Positions 26,403 through 37,230 of a stretch of 64,000 nucleotides of DNA are shown piece after piece. Origin of the DNA: Edwardsiella hoshinae NBRC 105699 = ATCC 33379 (lineage in GTDB: Bacteria > Pseudomonadota > Gammaproteobacteria > Enterobacterales > Enterobacteriaceae); NCBI RefSeq assembly GCF_000474215.1, contig NZ_BAUC01000020.1, forward strand, positions 1 to 64,000, given 5' to 3'. The notes below the pieces were generated by a model that worked only from the letters and a program-made list of their open reading frames with translations, did no database searches and was not told the origin of the DNA. Each line of letters opens with the position of its first letter. Positions within the stretch are counted from its first letter, which is position 1. The position numbers and the translations under genes are program-made.

Positions 26403-28502
26403 GTGAGCATGGATATTAGCGCGTTTTATCAAACCTTCTTTGATGAAGCGGATGAATTGTTGGCGGATATGGAGCAGCACCTGCTGGCGCTGGATCCGCA
26501 ACAGCCCGATAACGAACAACTGAATGCTATCTTTCGCGCGGCACACTCGATCAAGGGCGGCGCGGCGACGTTCGGTTTTACTGTATTGCAGGAGACCACG
26601 CATCTGTTGGAGAACCTGCTCGATGGTGCCCGCCGGGGTGAAATGCGGCTGAGCACTGAGATCATCAACCTGTTTCTGGAAACCAAAGATATTATGCAGG
26701 ATCAGCTCGATGCCTATAAGTCCTCTCAGGATCCCGATGCCGCCAGTTTCGAGTATATCTGTCAGGCGCTGAGACAGTTGGCCCTGGACGCGCAGGGGAC
26801 GGCGCCGAGTGCGCCCGTCACCGCCGACGCGCCTAAGCCGGCGGCGGTGACGCCGGCCGCTCCCTCAGTCCCCGCCGAAGCGGACGGGCAATCGACCGGT
26901 GGGTTAGCGATTTCCCTGACCGGGCTGAAAGCGACCGAGGTGCCGTTGATGCTGGAAGAGCTGGCTAATCTGGGCACCATTGTGCAACAGCAGGCGGGGA
27001 GTGACTCGCTGGATGTGGTGCTAGACACCACCGTCAGCGAAGACGATATCACCGCCGTGCTCTGTTTCGTACTGGAGCCGGAGCAGATCCATTTCGCGCA
27101 CAACGCCGGTGCCACGCCACTCTGCGCGGTGAGCCTGGAGGAGGCGGCGTTGGTCCCCGCCGCACCGTCTGCCGTACAGGCGGTGACCCCTGCCGCCGCC
27201 CCAGCGGAGACGCCGAGTGATGCACCGGAGACTCACGCGTCCGAACCGCCCCAGCAAGCGACAGCGCCTCACGCCGTGCGTACGCCTCCGCCGCGTGCTG
27301 CCAAGGGGGCGGAGAATAGCACCAGCATTCGTGTTGCGGTCGAGAAGGTCGATCAACTGATCAACCTGGTCGGGGAGCTGGTGATCACCCAGTCGATGTT
27401 GGCGCAGCGTTCCAACATGCTGGATCCGGTCGATCATGGTGATCTACTGAATAGCCTCGGCCAGTTGGAGCGTAACGCCCGCGATCTGCAAGAGTCGGTG
27501 ATGTCGATCCGTATGATGCCGATGGAGTATGTCTTCAGCCGCTTCCCACGCCTGGTCCGTGATCTAGCCAGCAAGCTTGACAAACAAGTGGAGCTGACCC
27601 TGTTGGGTAGCTCTACCGAGTTGGATAAGAGCCTGATCGAACGCATTATCGATCCGTTGACCCATTTGGTGCGTAACAGCTTGGATCACGGCATCGAGTC
27701 GCCTCAGGTCCGTCAGGCCGCCGGAAAGAGCGCCGTCGGTAACCTGACCCTCTCTGCCGAGCATCAGGGCGGCAATATCTATATCGAAGTGATCGACGAT
27801 GGCGCCGGGTTAAACCACCAAAAGATCCTAGATAAGGCGCGCGCCCAAGGGATGGCGGTGCACGACAATATGACCGACGAAGAGATTGGCTTGTTGATCT
27901 TCGCCCCAGGATTCTCCACTGCCGAGAAGGTGACCGATGTCTCTGGACGCGGCGTCGGCATGGATGTGGTGAAACGTAACATCCAGGAGATGGGCGGCCA
28001 TGTCGAAATCGCCTCACGCGAAGGCAAAGGAACCACCATCCGCATCGTTCTGCCGTTGACTCTGGCTATCCTCGACGGCATGTCGGTCAAGGTTAGTGAC
28101 GAAGTCTTCATCCTGCCATTGAACGCGGTGATGGAGTCGCTACAACCGAGCGAAGATGATCTCTATCCGTTGGCTGGCGGCGAGCGAGTGTTGCAGGTAC
28201 GGGGCGAGTATCTGCCGTTGGTCGAGCTGCATAGCGTGTTCGATGTGGCGGGGGCCAAGACCGATGCCACTCAGGGCATTGTGGTGATCCTGCAAAGCGC
28301 CGGACGGCGCTATGCGCTGCTGGTCGATCAATTGATCGGTCAGCATCAGGTCGTGGTTAAGAACCTGGAGACCAATTACCGCAAGGTGCCGGGGATCTCC
28401 GCCGCAACCATCCTTGGTGATGGTAGCGTGGCGTTGATCGTTGATGTGGCGGCGCTACAGAGCATCAACCGGGAAAAACGGGTAGCCGGCTCGGCCGCCT
28501 GA
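26403..28502 (+). CDS. cheA: chemotaxis histidine kinase CheA
   Basis: CheA (699 residues) phosphorylates CheY and CheB in response to receptor state. Domains in order: P1 with phospho-His48 (AAHSIKGG), an Ala/Pro-rich linker, P2, a second Ala/Pro-rich linker, P3 dimerisation (VAVEKVDQLINLVGELVIT), P4 ATPase (HLVRNSLDHG, DDGAGL, GRGVGMDVV) and P5 CheW-like. It starts with GTG at 26403, as in E. coli; an ATG two codons later could serve as the internal alternative. The linkers are longer than in E. coli, which accounts for the extra ~45 residues. Confidence 0.96.
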   Translation: MSMDISAFYQTFFDEADELLADMEQHLLALDPQQPDNEQLNAIFRAAHSIKGGAATFGFTVLQETTHLLENLLDGARRGEMRLSTEIINLFLETKDIMQDQLDAYKSSQDPDAASFEYICQALRQLALDAQGTAPSAPVTADAPKPAAVTPAAPSVPAEADGQSTGGLAISLTGLKATEVPLMLEELANLGTIVQQQAGSDSLDVVLDTTVSEDDITAVLCFVLEPEQIHFAHNAGATPLCAVSLEEAALVPAAPSAVQAVTPAAAPAETPSDAPETHASEPPQQATAPHAVRTPPPRAAKGAENSTSIRVAVEKVDQLINLVGELVITQSMLAQRSNMLDPVDHGDLLNSLGQLERNARDLQESVMSIRMMPMEYVFSRFPRLVRDLASKLDKQVELTLLGSSTELDKSLIERIIDPLTHLVRNSLDHGIESPQVRQAAGKSAVGNLTLSAEHQGGNIYIEVIDDGAGLNHQKILDKARAQGMAVHDNMTDEEIGLLIFAPGFSTAEKVTDVSGRGVGMDVVKRNIQEMGGHVEIASREGKGTTIRIVLPLTLAILDGMSVKVSDEVFILPLNAVMESLQPSEDDLYPLAGGERVLQVRGEYLPLVELHSVFDVAGAKTDATQGIVVILQSAGRRYALLVDQLIGQHQVVVKNLETNYRKVPGISAATILGDGSVALIVDVAALQSINREKRVAGSAA

Positions 28503-28570
28503 TTCTTAACACGGCAACCGACGCCGCCCCAGTGGCGTCGATGACGATGAATAACAAAAGGTGAACAGAC

Positions 28571-29065
28571 ATGACTGGACTGGCTTCCGTAAGCAAACTG
28601 GCGGGCGAAACCGTCGGCCAGGAGTTCCTGGTATTTACGTTGGGCGATGAAGAGTATGGCATCGATATTCTCAAGGTACAGGAGATCCGGGGTTACGATC
28701 AGGTGACGCGTATCGCCAATACGCCTGCCTTTATTAAAGGGGTGACGAACCTGCGTGGGGTGATCGTGCCGATCATCGATCTGCGGGTTAAATTCTCTCA
28801 ACAGGATGTTAGCTATAACGAAAACACCGTAGTGATCGTACTGAACTTTAGCCTGCGTGTGGTCGGGATCGTGGTGGATGGCGTCTCCGACGTGCTGTCG
28901 CTGAGCGCGGATCAGATCCGTCCGGCGCCGGAGTTCGCCGTCACGCTCTCCACCGAGTATCTAACCGGTCTCGGTGCGCTGGGTGAGCGGATGTTGATCC
29001 TGGTTGACATCGAGAAACTGTTAAGCAGCGAGGAGATGGCTTTGGTCGACAGCGTCACGGCTTGA
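28571..29065 (+). CDS. cheW: chemotaxis coupling protein CheW
   Basis: CheW (164 residues) bridges receptors to CheA. It has the expected start ([27 protein letters not shown]), the [16 protein letters not shown] core and the [11 protein letters not shown] segment. AAGGTGA lies upstream of the ATG. It is followed by a 12-bp perfect hairpin that probably ends the mot-che transcript ahead of the receptor operon. Confidence 0.96.
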   Translation: MTGLASVSKLAGETVGQEFLVFTLGDEEYGIDILKVQEIRGYDQVTRIANTPAFIKGVTNLRGVIVPIIDLRVKFSQQDVSYNENTVVIVLNFSLRVVGIVVDGVSDVLSLSADQIRPAPEFAVTLSTEYLTGLGALGERMLILVDIEKLLSSEEMALVDSVTA

Positions 29066-29072
29066 CCCGCCA

Positions 29073-29097
29073 CCGCCGCCCGTTTAACGGGCGGCGG
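29073..29097 (+). terminator. strong hairpin after cheW
   Basis: CCGCCGCCCGTT and AACGGGCGGCGG are perfectly complementary around a single T. There is no T-run, so termination may be partial or the hairpin may protect the 3' end of the motA-cheW mRNA. Confidence 0.5.
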
Positions 29098-29189
29098 GGC
29101 CGGCGTCTTGCGTCGCGTGCGGAACTATCACGTAAAACAAAATATCGAAAATACAGGTCAAAAAAGATTTTTTAACCATCATACCCAGG

Positions 29190-29216
29190 TAAAGTTTTCC
29201 TGCCGCGCGCCGATAC
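29190..29216 (+). promoter_or_regulatory. FliA (sigma-28) promoter for the receptor operon
   Basis: TAAAGTTT, an 11-base spacer, then GCCGATAC: an essentially perfect match to the flagellar class III consensus TAAAGTTT-N11-GCCGATAA. Transcription would begin near 29223, about 28 bases ahead of the tsr-like ATG. Confidence 0.88.
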
Positions 29217-29250
29217 TCCTGAAATCTGATGCAGCAAAGATGAGACGCCC

Positions 29251-30930
29251 ATGTTAAACCGCATTAAAGTTGTGACCAGCTTACTGCTGGTGTTGGGGTT
29301 ATTTGGCCTTTTGCAAGTAGCCTCCTCTGGAGTGTTCTTTGACGCACTGAAAAGCGACAAGGAAAGCATCACTGTTTTGCAAACCATCCGTCAGCAGCAG
29401 GCCGCCTTGAATACCAGTTGGGTGGCCTTGATCCAGGCACGCAACACCTTGAACCGTGCCGGGATCCGCTATATGGCCGATCAGACCAACACCGGCTCCG
29501 GTGCGACGCTGCCTGACCTACTGCAACTGGCGCAGAGCCGATTGAAGAAGGCCGAGAGCGAATGGGCGCACTACCATTCCCTACCGCGTGTCGCTCATCA
29601 GAGCGATGAGGCGGCCCAACTGGTCGATCAACGCTATGACACACTGCATAACGCGTTGACCGAACTGGTTCAACTGCTCTCTGCTGGCAATATTAAAGCG
29701 TTTTTCGAACAGCCGACCCAGCGCTATCAGGATAGCTTCGAGCAGGCTTACAACGCCTATTTGGCGGAAAACGATCGTCTCTACCAGCAAGCGGTCGCCG
29801 CTAACAGCGCGGCTTATGACCTGTCGTTGTGGTTATTGTTCGGCGTGCTGTTTTGTGTCGCGCTAGTCATCATGCTGGTGTGGCTTGGCATTCAACGCAC
29901 CTTGATCCGTCCGCTTCATAGCCTGATGGCGAATATCCGTCAGTTTGCCGTTGGCGATCTCTCTGGTCAGATCGTGGTGCATGGCAGCAACGAGATGGGG
30001 CAATTGGCCGATAGCTTACGCCACATGCAGAGTGAGCTGATCCGCACCGTCAGCGATGTTCGCCAAGGCTCCAGTGCTATTTACAGCGGTGCCAGTGAAA
30101 TCTCTGCCGGTAACAACGATCTGTCATCGCGCACTGAGCAGCAGGCGGCGTCGTTGGAGGAAACGGCGGCCAGTATGGAGCAGTTGACCGCCACGGTGAA
30201 ACAAAACGCCGAAAACGCGCGTCAGGCAAGCCAGCTGGCTTTGAGCGCCTCGGAAACGGCGGAGCGCGGCGGCAAGGTGGTGGCGAATGTGGTGCAGACC
30301 ATGCATGACATCGCCAGCAGCTCACAGAAGATCGCCGATATTACCGGTGTGATCGATGGCATCGCTTTCCAGACCAATATCCTGGCGCTGAATGCGGCGG
30401 TGGAGGCGGCGCGCGCCGGTGAGCAGGGGCGCGGTTTTGCCGTGGTCGCCGGCGAAGTCCGTAACCTGGCGCAACGTAGCGCTCAGGCGGCAAAAGAAAT
30501 CAAAGGGTTGATCGAGGAATCGGTCAGTAAGGTCGACACCGGCTCGGTACTGGTGGAAGGAGCTGGCGAGACGATGGGGGATATCGTCAATGCCGTGACG
30601 CGGGTGACCGACATCATGGGCGAAATCGCCTCGGCCTCCGATGAGCAGAGCCGCGGGATCGAGCAGGTTGCTCAGGCGGTCTCTGAGATGGATCGGGTGA
30701 CACAACAGAACGCGGCATTGGTGGAAGAGTCCGCCTCGGCAGCCGCCTCGTTGGAGGAGCAGGCTAGCCATTTGAATCAGGCCGTTGCCGTGTTCCGTAT
30801 CGAGGCGCTCGCGGAAGCGGCGCCGGCCGTGGTAACGCGCGCCAGCGCTAGCCGCCCGCAGCCGTCCATCGCGCAGCCGAGTAATAAAGCTAACACGGCT
30901 GATGACAGTGACAACTGGGAGACCTTCTGA
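29251..30930 (+). CDS. Tsr-like methyl-accepting chemotaxis protein
   Basis: A 559-residue transmembrane receptor: helix 1 (about 6-28), a four-helix-bundle periplasmic ligand domain, helix 2 (about 190-213), HAMP, methylation helices and the invariant signalling tip ([30 protein letters not shown]). It ends in the pentapeptide NWETF that tethers CheR and CheB. The ligand-binding helix [17 protein letters not shown] matches E. coli Tsr (serine) closely, including the Arg and Asn positions that bind the amino-acid head group. A FliA promoter precedes it. It occupies the place of tar in E. coli, so I leave the symbol open. Confidence 0.93.
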   Translation: MLNRIKVVTSLLLVLGLFGLLQVASSGVFFDALKSDKESITVLQTIRQQQAALNTSWVALIQARNTLNRAGIRYMADQTNTGSGATLPDLLQLAQSRLKKAESEWAHYHSLPRVAHQSDEAAQLVDQRYDTLHNALTELVQLLSAGNIKAFFEQPTQRYQDSFEQAYNAYLAENDRLYQQAVAANSAAYDLSLWLLFGVLFCVALVIMLVWLGIQRTLIRPLHSLMANIRQFAVGDLSGQIVVHGSNEMGQLADSLRHMQSELIRTVSDVRQGSSAIYSGASEISAGNNDLSSRTEQQAASLEETAASMEQLTATVKQNAENARQASQLALSASETAERGGKVVANVVQTMHDIASSSQKIADITGVIDGIAFQTNILALNAAVEAARAGEQGRGFAVVAGEVRNLAQRSAQAAKEIKGLIEESVSKVDTGSVLVEGAGETMGDIVNAVTRVTDIMGEIASASDEQSRGIEQVAQAVSEMDRVTQQNAALVEESASAAASLEEQASHLNQAVAVFRIEALAEAAPAVVTRASASRPQPSIAQPSNKANTADDSDNWETF

Positions 30931-30942
30931 GCCTCCCGGAGG

Positions 30943-30968
30943 CGGCGTCGGCCAGAAGGCTGACGCCG
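30943..30968 (+). terminator. hairpin between the two receptor genes
   Basis: CGGCGTCGGCC and GGCTGACGCCG form an 11-bp stem with one mismatch and a short loop. No T-run is present, so it may only reduce read-through into the second receptor. Confidence 0.4.
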
Positions 30969-31075
30969 TGTTTCGTGGCCGATCGCCATCGGGCGTTATC
31001 GGCTCATACGTAAGAAGATAAAAATGACAATCGTGCCGGTACCCTACACTGCGCCGGCTAATGAGGACGCCTATC

Positions 31076-32653
31076 GTGCTTAACCGAATCCGCCTATCGA
31101 CCAGCCTGTTTCTGTTGGTGATGCTATTTTGCCTGCTGCAACTCGCTTCCAACGGCATGTCGTTCCTATCGATACGTGCCGATAACCATAACTATGTGCG
31201 GGTGCAGCTCTCCAACGAGCAACGTGAATCGTTGAATCAGACCTGGGTCGCGCTGCTTCAGGTACGCAATACCTTGAACCGCGCGGCGACCCGCGCGGCA
31301 TTGCACATTCCTCAGGCGCAGATCGATGCGTTGATGGTAAGAGCGCGCGCCATGCTGAAAGAGGCGGACGCCTCGATGCAGCAATATATGGCCTACTCCG
31401 AGAGCGACGAGGACGATCGCACGCTGTCCCAGCAGACCGCGCAGAGTTACCAGACATTGAACCAGGCGTTACACGATCTGGCCTCAATGCTGGAGCGTGG
31501 CGACCTACAAAGCTTTATGGATCAGCCGACCCAGCGTATTCAGGATCAGTTTCAGGCGCGCGTACATATCGTTAACCAGCATGTGGAGAAAGAGCTGAAG
31601 CAGGGGGGCGAGAATAACCAATCTTCTTATCACCTCTCGATAACGATGATGCTGCTGGCGGTGATCCTGTTGCTGTTGCTGATGGTAGTCGCGATCTGGT
31701 GGCTGCGGAATATGTTGCTGCGGCCGCTTGACGTGATGCGGGGTCACTTCGAGCGCATCGCCGGAGGCGATCTGTCGAGCGAGATCCTGGTCTACGGGCG
31801 TAATGAGATCAGCCAGTTGTACGCCAGCCTACGTCATATGCAACAGGAATTGGCGGTAACTGTGCTCTCCGTACGTCAGGGAACCGATGCCATTTACACT
31901 GGGCTACAAGAGATCAGCGCCGGTAACAACGATCTGTCGTCACGCACCGAGCAGCAGGCGGCATCGCTGGAAGAAACCGCCGCCAGTATGGAGCAATTGA
32001 CCGCCACGGTGAAACAGAACGCCGATAACGCGCGTCAGGCGTCGCAGTTGGCGCAAGAAGCCTCGCGCACCGCCGGTGAAGGGGGGGAGATCGTCGGCCA
32101 AGTCGTGCGCACGATGCATGACATTACCCATAGTTCCCAGAAAATTGGCGATATCACTAGCGTGATCGATGGTATTGCTTTCCAGACAAATATCTTGGCG
32201 CTGAATGCGGCGGTCGAGGCGGCGCGCGCTGGCGAGCAGGGGCGTGGCTTTGCGGTAGTCGCGGGCGAGGTGCGTAATCTGGCGCAACGTAGCGCCCAGG
32301 CAGCCAAAGAAATCAAAGGGTTGATCGAGGAGTCGGTCAGCCGGGTGAAGCAGGGCTCATCCCTGGTAGAACATGCCGGTAACACCATGGATAACGTGGT
32401 GCGTTCGGTGGTGCGCGTGACCGATATCATGGGTGAGATCAGCTCCGCATCGGAGGAGCAGAGCCGGGGTATTGAGCAGGTAGCACAGGCAGTTACCCAG
32501 ATGGATCAGGTAACTCAGCAAAACGCCGCGTTGGTCGAAGAGGCGGCGTCGGCAACACAATCGCTGGAGAGTCAGGCCGATGTCTTGTCGCGCGCTGTCG
32601 CCACGTTCCGTTTACGCAACGATGTAGAAACGGTGGCTGATGGCACCAGCTGA
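31076..32653 (+). CDS. Tap/Trg-like low-abundance chemoreceptor without NWETF
   Basis: A 525-residue methyl-accepting receptor of the same overall design as its neighbour. The cytoplasmic part is nearly identical, but it lacks the C-terminal CheR/CheB tether and ends VETVADGTS. That makes it a low-abundance-type receptor, dependent on Tsr for efficient methylation. The ligand domain keeps [16 protein letters not shown] but diverges sharply afterwards (no Tsr or Tar-like sequence), so its ligand is unknown. I start it at GTG 31076, with GAGGAC seven bases upstream; an ATG at 31061 has no such site. Position before cheR matches tap in E. coli. Confidence 0.9.
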   Translation: MLNRIRLSTSLFLLVMLFCLLQLASNGMSFLSIRADNHNYVRVQLSNEQRESLNQTWVALLQVRNTLNRAATRAALHIPQAQIDALMVRARAMLKEADASMQQYMAYSESDEDDRTLSQQTAQSYQTLNQALHDLASMLERGDLQSFMDQPTQRIQDQFQARVHIVNQHVEKELKQGGENNQSSYHLSITMMLLAVILLLLLMVVAIWWLRNMLLRPLDVMRGHFERIAGGDLSSEILVYGRNEISQLYASLRHMQQELAVTVLSVRQGTDAIYTGLQEISAGNNDLSSRTEQQAASLEETAASMEQLTATVKQNADNARQASQLAQEASRTAGEGGEIVGQVVRTMHDITHSSQKIGDITSVIDGIAFQTNILALNAAVEAARAGEQGRGFAVVAGEVRNLAQRSAQAAKEIKGLIEESVSRVKQGSSLVEHAGNTMDNVVRSVVRVTDIMGEISSASEEQSRGIEQVAQAVTQMDQVTQQNAALVEEAASATQSLESQADVLSRAVATFRLRNDVETVADGTS

Positions 32654-32657
32654 TGGG

Positions 32658-32676
32658 CGATCCGCTTGGCGGATCG
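32658..32676 (+). other. hairpin ahead of cheR
   Basis: CGATCCGC-TTG-GCGGATCG, an 8-bp perfect stem just after the second receptor. No T-run follows, so it is more likely an mRNA processing or stability element than a full terminator. Confidence 0.4.
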
Positions 32677-32709
32677 CGAAGTTGAAGTAGGCGAATGAAC
32701 TGGTGAGTG

Positions 32710-33585
32710 ATGACGAATCAAGTACAACAGGCAGCACAGGGGGAAAACAACGTCTCCTCACTGGCAATGCAGCGTCTGACGTTGGGGGATGCCCATTTTC
32801 GGCGGATTAGCCAGTTGATCTACCAGCGGGCCGGTATCGTACTCGCCGACCATAAGCGCGAGATGGTCTACAACCGATTGGTCCGTCGTCTGCGGGCATT
32901 GAACCTGAATGATTTCGGTGACTATCTGGCACAACTAGAGAGTCACCCGGAAAGTGAAGAGTGGCAGACCTTCGTCAATGCGTTAACGACTAACCTGACC
33001 GCCTTTTTTCGCGAGGCGCATCACTTCCCCATCTTGGCGGAGCATGCGCGTGCCCGGCGGCACAACTATTGTGTTTGGAGCACCGCGGCCTCCACCGGCG
33101 AGGAGCCATACTCCATCGCCATGACGTTGGCCGAAGCATTGGGGCCGGCGGCGGTGATGCCTCAGGTGTGGGCCAGCGATATCGATACTCAAGTACTGGA
33201 AAAGGCGCGTCGTGGCATCTATCGCCAGGATGAGGCCAAGTTGTTGAGTGAGACACAGCTACAGCGTTTTTTCCTGCGTGGCACCGGGCCGCACCAGGGG
33301 CTGATCCGGGTACGTCATGAGCTGGCGCAACGGGTTCATTTCCAGATGTTGAACCTGCTGGACAGCCGTTGGGAGCTGCCGGGGCCTTTCGATGCGATCT
33401 TTTGCCGTAATGTAATGATCTATTTCGATAAACAAACGCAGGCTCAGATTCTGCGTCGTTTTATCCCCTTGTTAAAACCGGGTGGCCTACTGTTTGCCGG
33501 CCATTCGGAGAACTTCAGCCAGATCTCGCGCGATTTTCAACTACGCGGGCAGACGGTATATGGGCTGACGAAGGAGAGCCGATGA
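32710..33585 (+). CDS. cheR: chemotaxis methyltransferase CheR
   Basis: CheR methylates glutamates on the receptors using S-adenosylmethionine. It has the N-terminal helical domain ([16 protein letters not shown]-like), the SAM-binding [13 protein letters not shown]-type motif (here [16 protein letters not shown]), the [14 protein letters not shown] block and the beta-subdomain that docks on NWETF. ATG 32710 is preferred over the overlapping GTG one codon earlier. The stop overlaps the cheB ATG by four bases. Confidence 0.95.
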   Translation: MTNQVQQAAQGENNVSSLAMQRLTLGDAHFRRISQLIYQRAGIVLADHKREMVYNRLVRRLRALNLNDFGDYLAQLESHPESEEWQTFVNALTTNLTAFFREAHHFPILAEHARARRHNYCVWSTAASTGEEPYSIAMTLAEALGPAAVMPQVWASDIDTQVLEKARRGIYRQDEAKLLSETQLQRFFLRGTGPHQGLIRVRHELAQRVHFQMLNLLDSRWELPGPFDAIFCRNVMIYFDKQTQAQILRRFIPLLKPGGLLFAGHSENFSQISRDFQLRGQTVYGLTKESR

Positions 33586-34634
33586 ATAAGATCCGGGTAT
33601 TGTGCGTGGATGACTCCGCGTTGATGCGCCAACTGATGACCGAGATCGTCAATAGCCATCCCGACATGGAGATGGTGGCCGTGGCGCAGGATCCTTTGGT
33701 CGCACGGGATCTGATCAAGAAATTCAATCCACAGGTATTGACGTTGGATGTGGAAATGCCGCGCATGGATGGCCTCGACTTTTTAGAGAAACTGATGCGT
33801 CTGCGGCCGATGCCGGTGGTGATGGTCTCTTCCCTGACCGGTAAGGGCTCGGAGATTACCCTGCGTGCGTTGGAGCTGGGGGCGGTAGACTTTGTCACCA
33901 AGCCACAGTTGGGGATCCGCGAGGGAATGCTGGCCTACAGCGAGCTGATCGCCGACAAGATCCGTACCGCGGCGCGCGCCCGTCTACCGCGTCAGTTGAG
34001 CGGCCAGACGCCACCGCCGACCCTCAGTCATGGTCCTCTGTTGAGCAGCGAAAAACTGATCGCCATCGGCGCCTCCACCGGGGGAACCGAAGCGATTCGT
34101 CACGTACTGCAACCGTTGCCGCCGACCAGCCCGGCCCTATTGATCACACAACATATGCCGCCGGGTTTTACCCGCTCCTTCGCCGAACGACTGAACAAAC
34201 TGTGTCAGATCACGGTGAAAGAGGCTGAGGATGGCGAACGTATCCTGCCGGGCCATGCCTATATTGCGCCCGGCGCTCACCATTTGGAATTGGCGCGCAG
34301 TGGTGCCAACTATATTGCGCGCCTGAATGAGGGACCACCGGTCAACCGCCATCGTCCCTCTGTTGAAGTGCTATTTGATTCCGTCGCTCGTCATGCTGGC
34401 CGTAACGCCGTCGGGGTGATCCTGACGGGAATGGGCAACGATGGCGCGGCGGGCATGTTGCGCTTACACCAGGCCGGTGCCTATACCATCGCGCAAAACG
34501 AGGCTAGCTGCGTGGTGTTCGGCATGCCCCGCGAGGCGATTCAAATGGGCGGTGTCGATGAAGTGGTCGATCTGTCCCAGATAAGCCAGCGCATGCTGGC
34601 GCAGGTTAGCGCCAAGCAGGCGCTGCGTATTTAA
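33582..34634 (+). CDS. cheB: chemotaxis methylesterase/deamidase CheB
   Basis: CheB (350 residues) removes methyl groups and deamidates receptor glutamines. A receiver domain with D10/D11 and phospho-acceptor D56 ([12 protein letters not shown]) is joined by a linker to the esterase domain, whose catalytic Ser, His and Asp are in [19 protein letters not shown] and GMGNDGAAG. It is translationally coupled to cheR. Confidence 0.96.
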   Translation: MNKIRVLCVDDSALMRQLMTEIVNSHPDMEMVAVAQDPLVARDLIKKFNPQVLTLDVEMPRMDGLDFLEKLMRLRPMPVVMVSSLTGKGSEITLRALELGAVDFVTKPQLGIREGMLAYSELIADKIRTAARARLPRQLSGQTPPPTLSHGPLLSSEKLIAIGASTGGTEAIRHVLQPLPPTSPALLITQHMPPGFTRSFAERLNKLCQITVKEAEDGERILPGHAYIAPGAHHLELARSGANYIARLNEGPPVNRHRPSVEVLFDSVARHAGRNAVGVILTGMGNDGAAGMLRLHQAGAYTIAQNEASCVVFGMPREAIQMGGVDEVVDLSQISQRMLAQVSAKQALRI

Positions 34635-34729
34635 CCGATAGCGGGCCGTGTCATCTGGCGCGGCCATTAATGAGCACCTGGTTTTCAGGTTATTGCACCC
34701 CGGCTCAAGGGCTTTTTTTAGGAGTTAGT

Positions 34730-35119
34730 ATGGCGGATAAGAATCTGCGTTTTCTGGTTGTCGATGATTTCTCTACCATGCGTCGTATCGTACGCAATCT
34801 GTTAAAAGAGCTGGGATTTAACAACGTAGAGGAAGCGGAAGATGGGGCCGATGCGTTGGCGAAACTGCGTGCCGGCGGCTTCGACTTTGTGGTATCCGAC
34901 TGGAACATGCCTAACATGGATGGGCTGCAACTGTTGCAGGCCATCCGTGCCGATGGGGCGTTGAGCAAGATGCCGGTGTTGATGGTGACCGCCGAGGCGA
35001 AGAAAGAAAATATTATCGCCGCCGCTCAGGCGGGGGCCAGCGGTTATGTGGTCAAGCCGTTTACCGCGGCGACGCTGGAAGAGAAGCTGAATAAGATTTT
35101 TGAAAAGCTCGGGATCTAA
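34730..35119 (+). CDS. cheY: chemotaxis response regulator CheY
   Basis: CheY (129 residues) carries the signal from CheA to the flagellar switch. D12, D13, phospho-acceptor D57 (VVSDWNMP), the switch Thr ([11 protein letters not shown]) and the Lys (VVKPFTA) are all present. I start at MADKNLRF, where AGGAG lies seven bases upstream. An in-frame extension of 20 codons is spurious. Confidence 0.97.
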   Translation: MADKNLRFLVVDDFSTMRRIVRNLLKELGFNNVEEAEDGADALAKLRAGGFDFVVSDWNMPNMDGLQLLQAIRADGALSKMPVLMVTAEAKKENIIAAAQAGASGYVVKPFTAATLEEKLNKIFEKLGI

Positions 35120-35128
35120 GGAGTTACG

Positions 35129-35764
35129 ATGAACGAACATCCGATGCCCGTCACCGACGCCGGTGAGATTATCGCGCGGATTGGTCACTTGACGCGCATG
35201 CTGCGTGACAGCATGAAAGAGCTCGGCCTAGACCAAGCCATCGCCCAGGCCGCCGAGGCGATCCCCGATGCACGCGATCGCCTGGATTATGTGGTGCAGA
35301 TGACACGTCAGGCCGCCGAGCGCGCCCTGAACTGTGTCGAGGCGGCCCAGCCGCGCCAGACGCAGATGGAGCAGGAGGCGAAGGCGCTGAAGCAACGTTG
35401 GGATGACTGGTTCGCCGATCCGATCGAACTGGATGAGGCCAAGGTGCTGGTAACGGATACTCGCCAGTTTTTGAGTGCCGTACCGGAGCATACCGCTTTC
35501 ACCCACAGTCAGCTGTTAGAAATCATGATGGCGCAAGATTTTCAGGATCTGACCGGTCAGGTGATCAAGCGCATGATGGACGTGATCCAAGAGATCGAAA
35601 AACAGTTGTTGATGGTGTTGTTGGAGAACATGCCGGAGCAGCCAGCCAAACCGAAGCGTGAGAACGAGAGCCTATTGAATGGCCCGCAGATGAATCAGAA
35701 TGGCCCTGGTGTAGTCGCTAACCAGGAGCAAGTGGACGATTTGCTGGACAGTTTAGGTTTCTAA
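35129..35764 (+). CDS. cheZ: CheY-phosphate phosphatase CheZ
   Basis: CheZ (211 residues) speeds dephosphorylation of CheY-P. It is a long helical hairpin with the catalytic Gln region ([18 protein letters not shown]). The C-terminal peptide [10 protein letters not shown] is the conserved CheY-binding tail. GGAG precedes the ATG, nine bases after cheY. It is the last gene of the block; flhB, which follows in E. coli, is not here. Confidence 0.96.
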   Translation: MNEHPMPVTDAGEIIARIGHLTRMLRDSMKELGLDQAIAQAAEAIPDARDRLDYVVQMTRQAAERALNCVEAAQPRQTQMEQEAKALKQRWDDWFADPIELDEAKVLVTDTRQFLSAVPEHTAFTHSQLLEIMMAQDFQDLTGQVIKRMMDVIQEIEKQLLMVLLENMPEQPAKPKRENESLLNGPQMNQNGPGVVANQEQVDDLLDSLGF

Positions 35765-35785
35765 CACATCTTTAAACGCATCGCG

Positions 35786-35816
35786 ACAGGCCACTAGGTG
35801 TGGCCTGTTTTTTTTG
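35786..35816 (+). terminator. terminator of the che operon
   Basis: ACAGGCCAC and GTGGCCTGT around a 5-base loop, followed by eight or more T. It lies 21 bases after the cheZ stop. Confidence 0.92.
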
Positions 35817-35910
35817 TCCCGTACAGGTCGCATTAGGCGAGGTGCAATGTCGCTGTCGGCTTACGGTCGTGCCATCTGGGTGTACGGTTCACTCGCCGAG
35901 AGGGTAGCCA

Positions 35911-37020
35911 TTACATAAACAAGGTCATCAGGTAAGCGACGAAGAGGGCTAAATGCGCCGCCCCATTTAGCACATTAGTGCGTCCGGTACTGAAGGAAAC
36001 CTGGCACAGCATCAGTGCGGCCAGCATCACCACTGCTTGGGGGGCCGCCAGACCGAACAGCAACGTTTGGTCCGTCAACAAGGCGATCAGGGTAACCGTT
36101 GGCACCGTCAGCGATAAAGTCGCCAGCACCGAGCCGAAGAACAGATTCATCGCGCGCTGTACTTGGTTGGCTAACACCGCCTTCAGTGCGCCGAGACCTT
36201 CGGGCGATAGGATCAGCAGCGCGACCAGAAAACCGGTTAAGGGCGGCGGCGCGTTTAGGGCGCCAAGCAACCCTTCCAGCGGTAGGGCGTTCAGCTTGGT
36301 CACCGCGATGACGGCGACCAGATAGATCACCAATCCAACGGCATGCCAGAGATTGCTGTGTGTCGACGGCTTACCATGGTGCGGATCGCTCGGATCATCG
36401 CCTTCATCCTCATGGGCATAGATAAATAGGCTTTGGTGAGTGCGCGTCTGAATCAGCAGGAAGACGCCATACATTGCCGCCGAGAGTGCCGCCACCACCA
36501 GCGATTGGGCGTGCGTGAAGTTATCATTCGGCAAGGTCATCGGCAAAACTAACACAATGATTGCTAATGGAATTAAGGCGATGAGATACTGTTTAATCCC
36601 CCCCAGATTGACGTATTGGGTGGCGAACTTATGACCGCCAAGCAGCAACGAGAAACCGACCAAACCGCCGGTAACGATCATCACGATGGAGTAGAGCGTG
36701 TCACGCATCAGCTCCGGGGCGGCCTTGCCGCTGACCATCAGCGCCGAGATCAGGCTAACCTCCAAGATCACCACCGAAAGTGTCAAGATTAACGAACCGT
36801 AGGGTTCGCCCAAGCGATGCGCCAACACATCGGCATGGCGCACTACGCTGAAGGCGCTGACCAGAATGGCGACCAGCGCCAGGAGATTCAAGGCGGCTAA
36901 TGCCCCCAAGGTCGTGGGTTGGCCGCTGCTTACCAGCACGCCGAGGGCGATGAGCGGCAGGAAGAGCTGATACTCGCTGTGGCGAGTGTGGGGATGACGG
37001 GTTTTGAGATGCGACTTCAT
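35911..37020 (-). CDS. chaA: Ca2+(Na+,K+)/H+ antiporter ChaA
   Basis: A 369-residue cation/proton antiporter of the CaCA family with about eleven membrane helices in two repeats. The ion-binding alpha motifs are visible as LGEPYGSLILTLSVVILEVSLI and LLILSPEGLGALKAVLANQVQRAMN. An acidic/His-rich cytoplasmic loop (HEDEGDDPSDPHHGKPSTH) separates the halves. It exports Ca2+, Na+ or K+ under alkaline or salt stress. The start at MKSHLKTRH has GGGAAC-type sequence upstream. In E. coli chaA is elsewhere on the map, so the join to the che operon is a rearrangement. Confidence 0.92.
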   Translation of the reverse strand: MKSHLKTRHPHTRHSEYQLFLPLIALGVLVSSGQPTTLGALAALNLLALVAILVSAFSVVRHADVLAHRLGEPYGSLILTLSVVILEVSLISALMVSGKAAPELMRDTLYSIVMIVTGGLVGFSLLLGGHKFATQYVNLGGIKQYLIALIPLAIIVLVLPMTLPNDNFTHAQSLVVAALSAAMYGVFLLIQTRTHQSLFIYAHEDEGDDPSDPHHGKPSTHSNLWHAVGLVIYLVAVIAVTKLNALPLEGLLGALNAPPPLTGFLVALLILSPEGLGALKAVLANQVQRAMNLFFGSVLATLSLTVPTVTLIALLTDQTLLFGLAAPQAVVMLAALMLCQVSFSTGRTNVLNGAAHLALFVAYLMTLFM

Positions 37021-37230
37021 GGATTGTTCCCTCCTGCGTGTAGGCGCTTGTAGCATCGCCGACGGATGCGCGACGCGCAGAATTTACCAAAAAAATAGAT
37101 ATGAGATAGCGATTTTTGCGATTGATTTAGCTTCTATTCAGTGGCAGTGCCGTAGCGCTGGCGTGAGGGTAGCGTGACGCGCTCGCTTTTTACGGTATGA
37201 TAGCGACGATATCGCTATAAAGGATAAACG

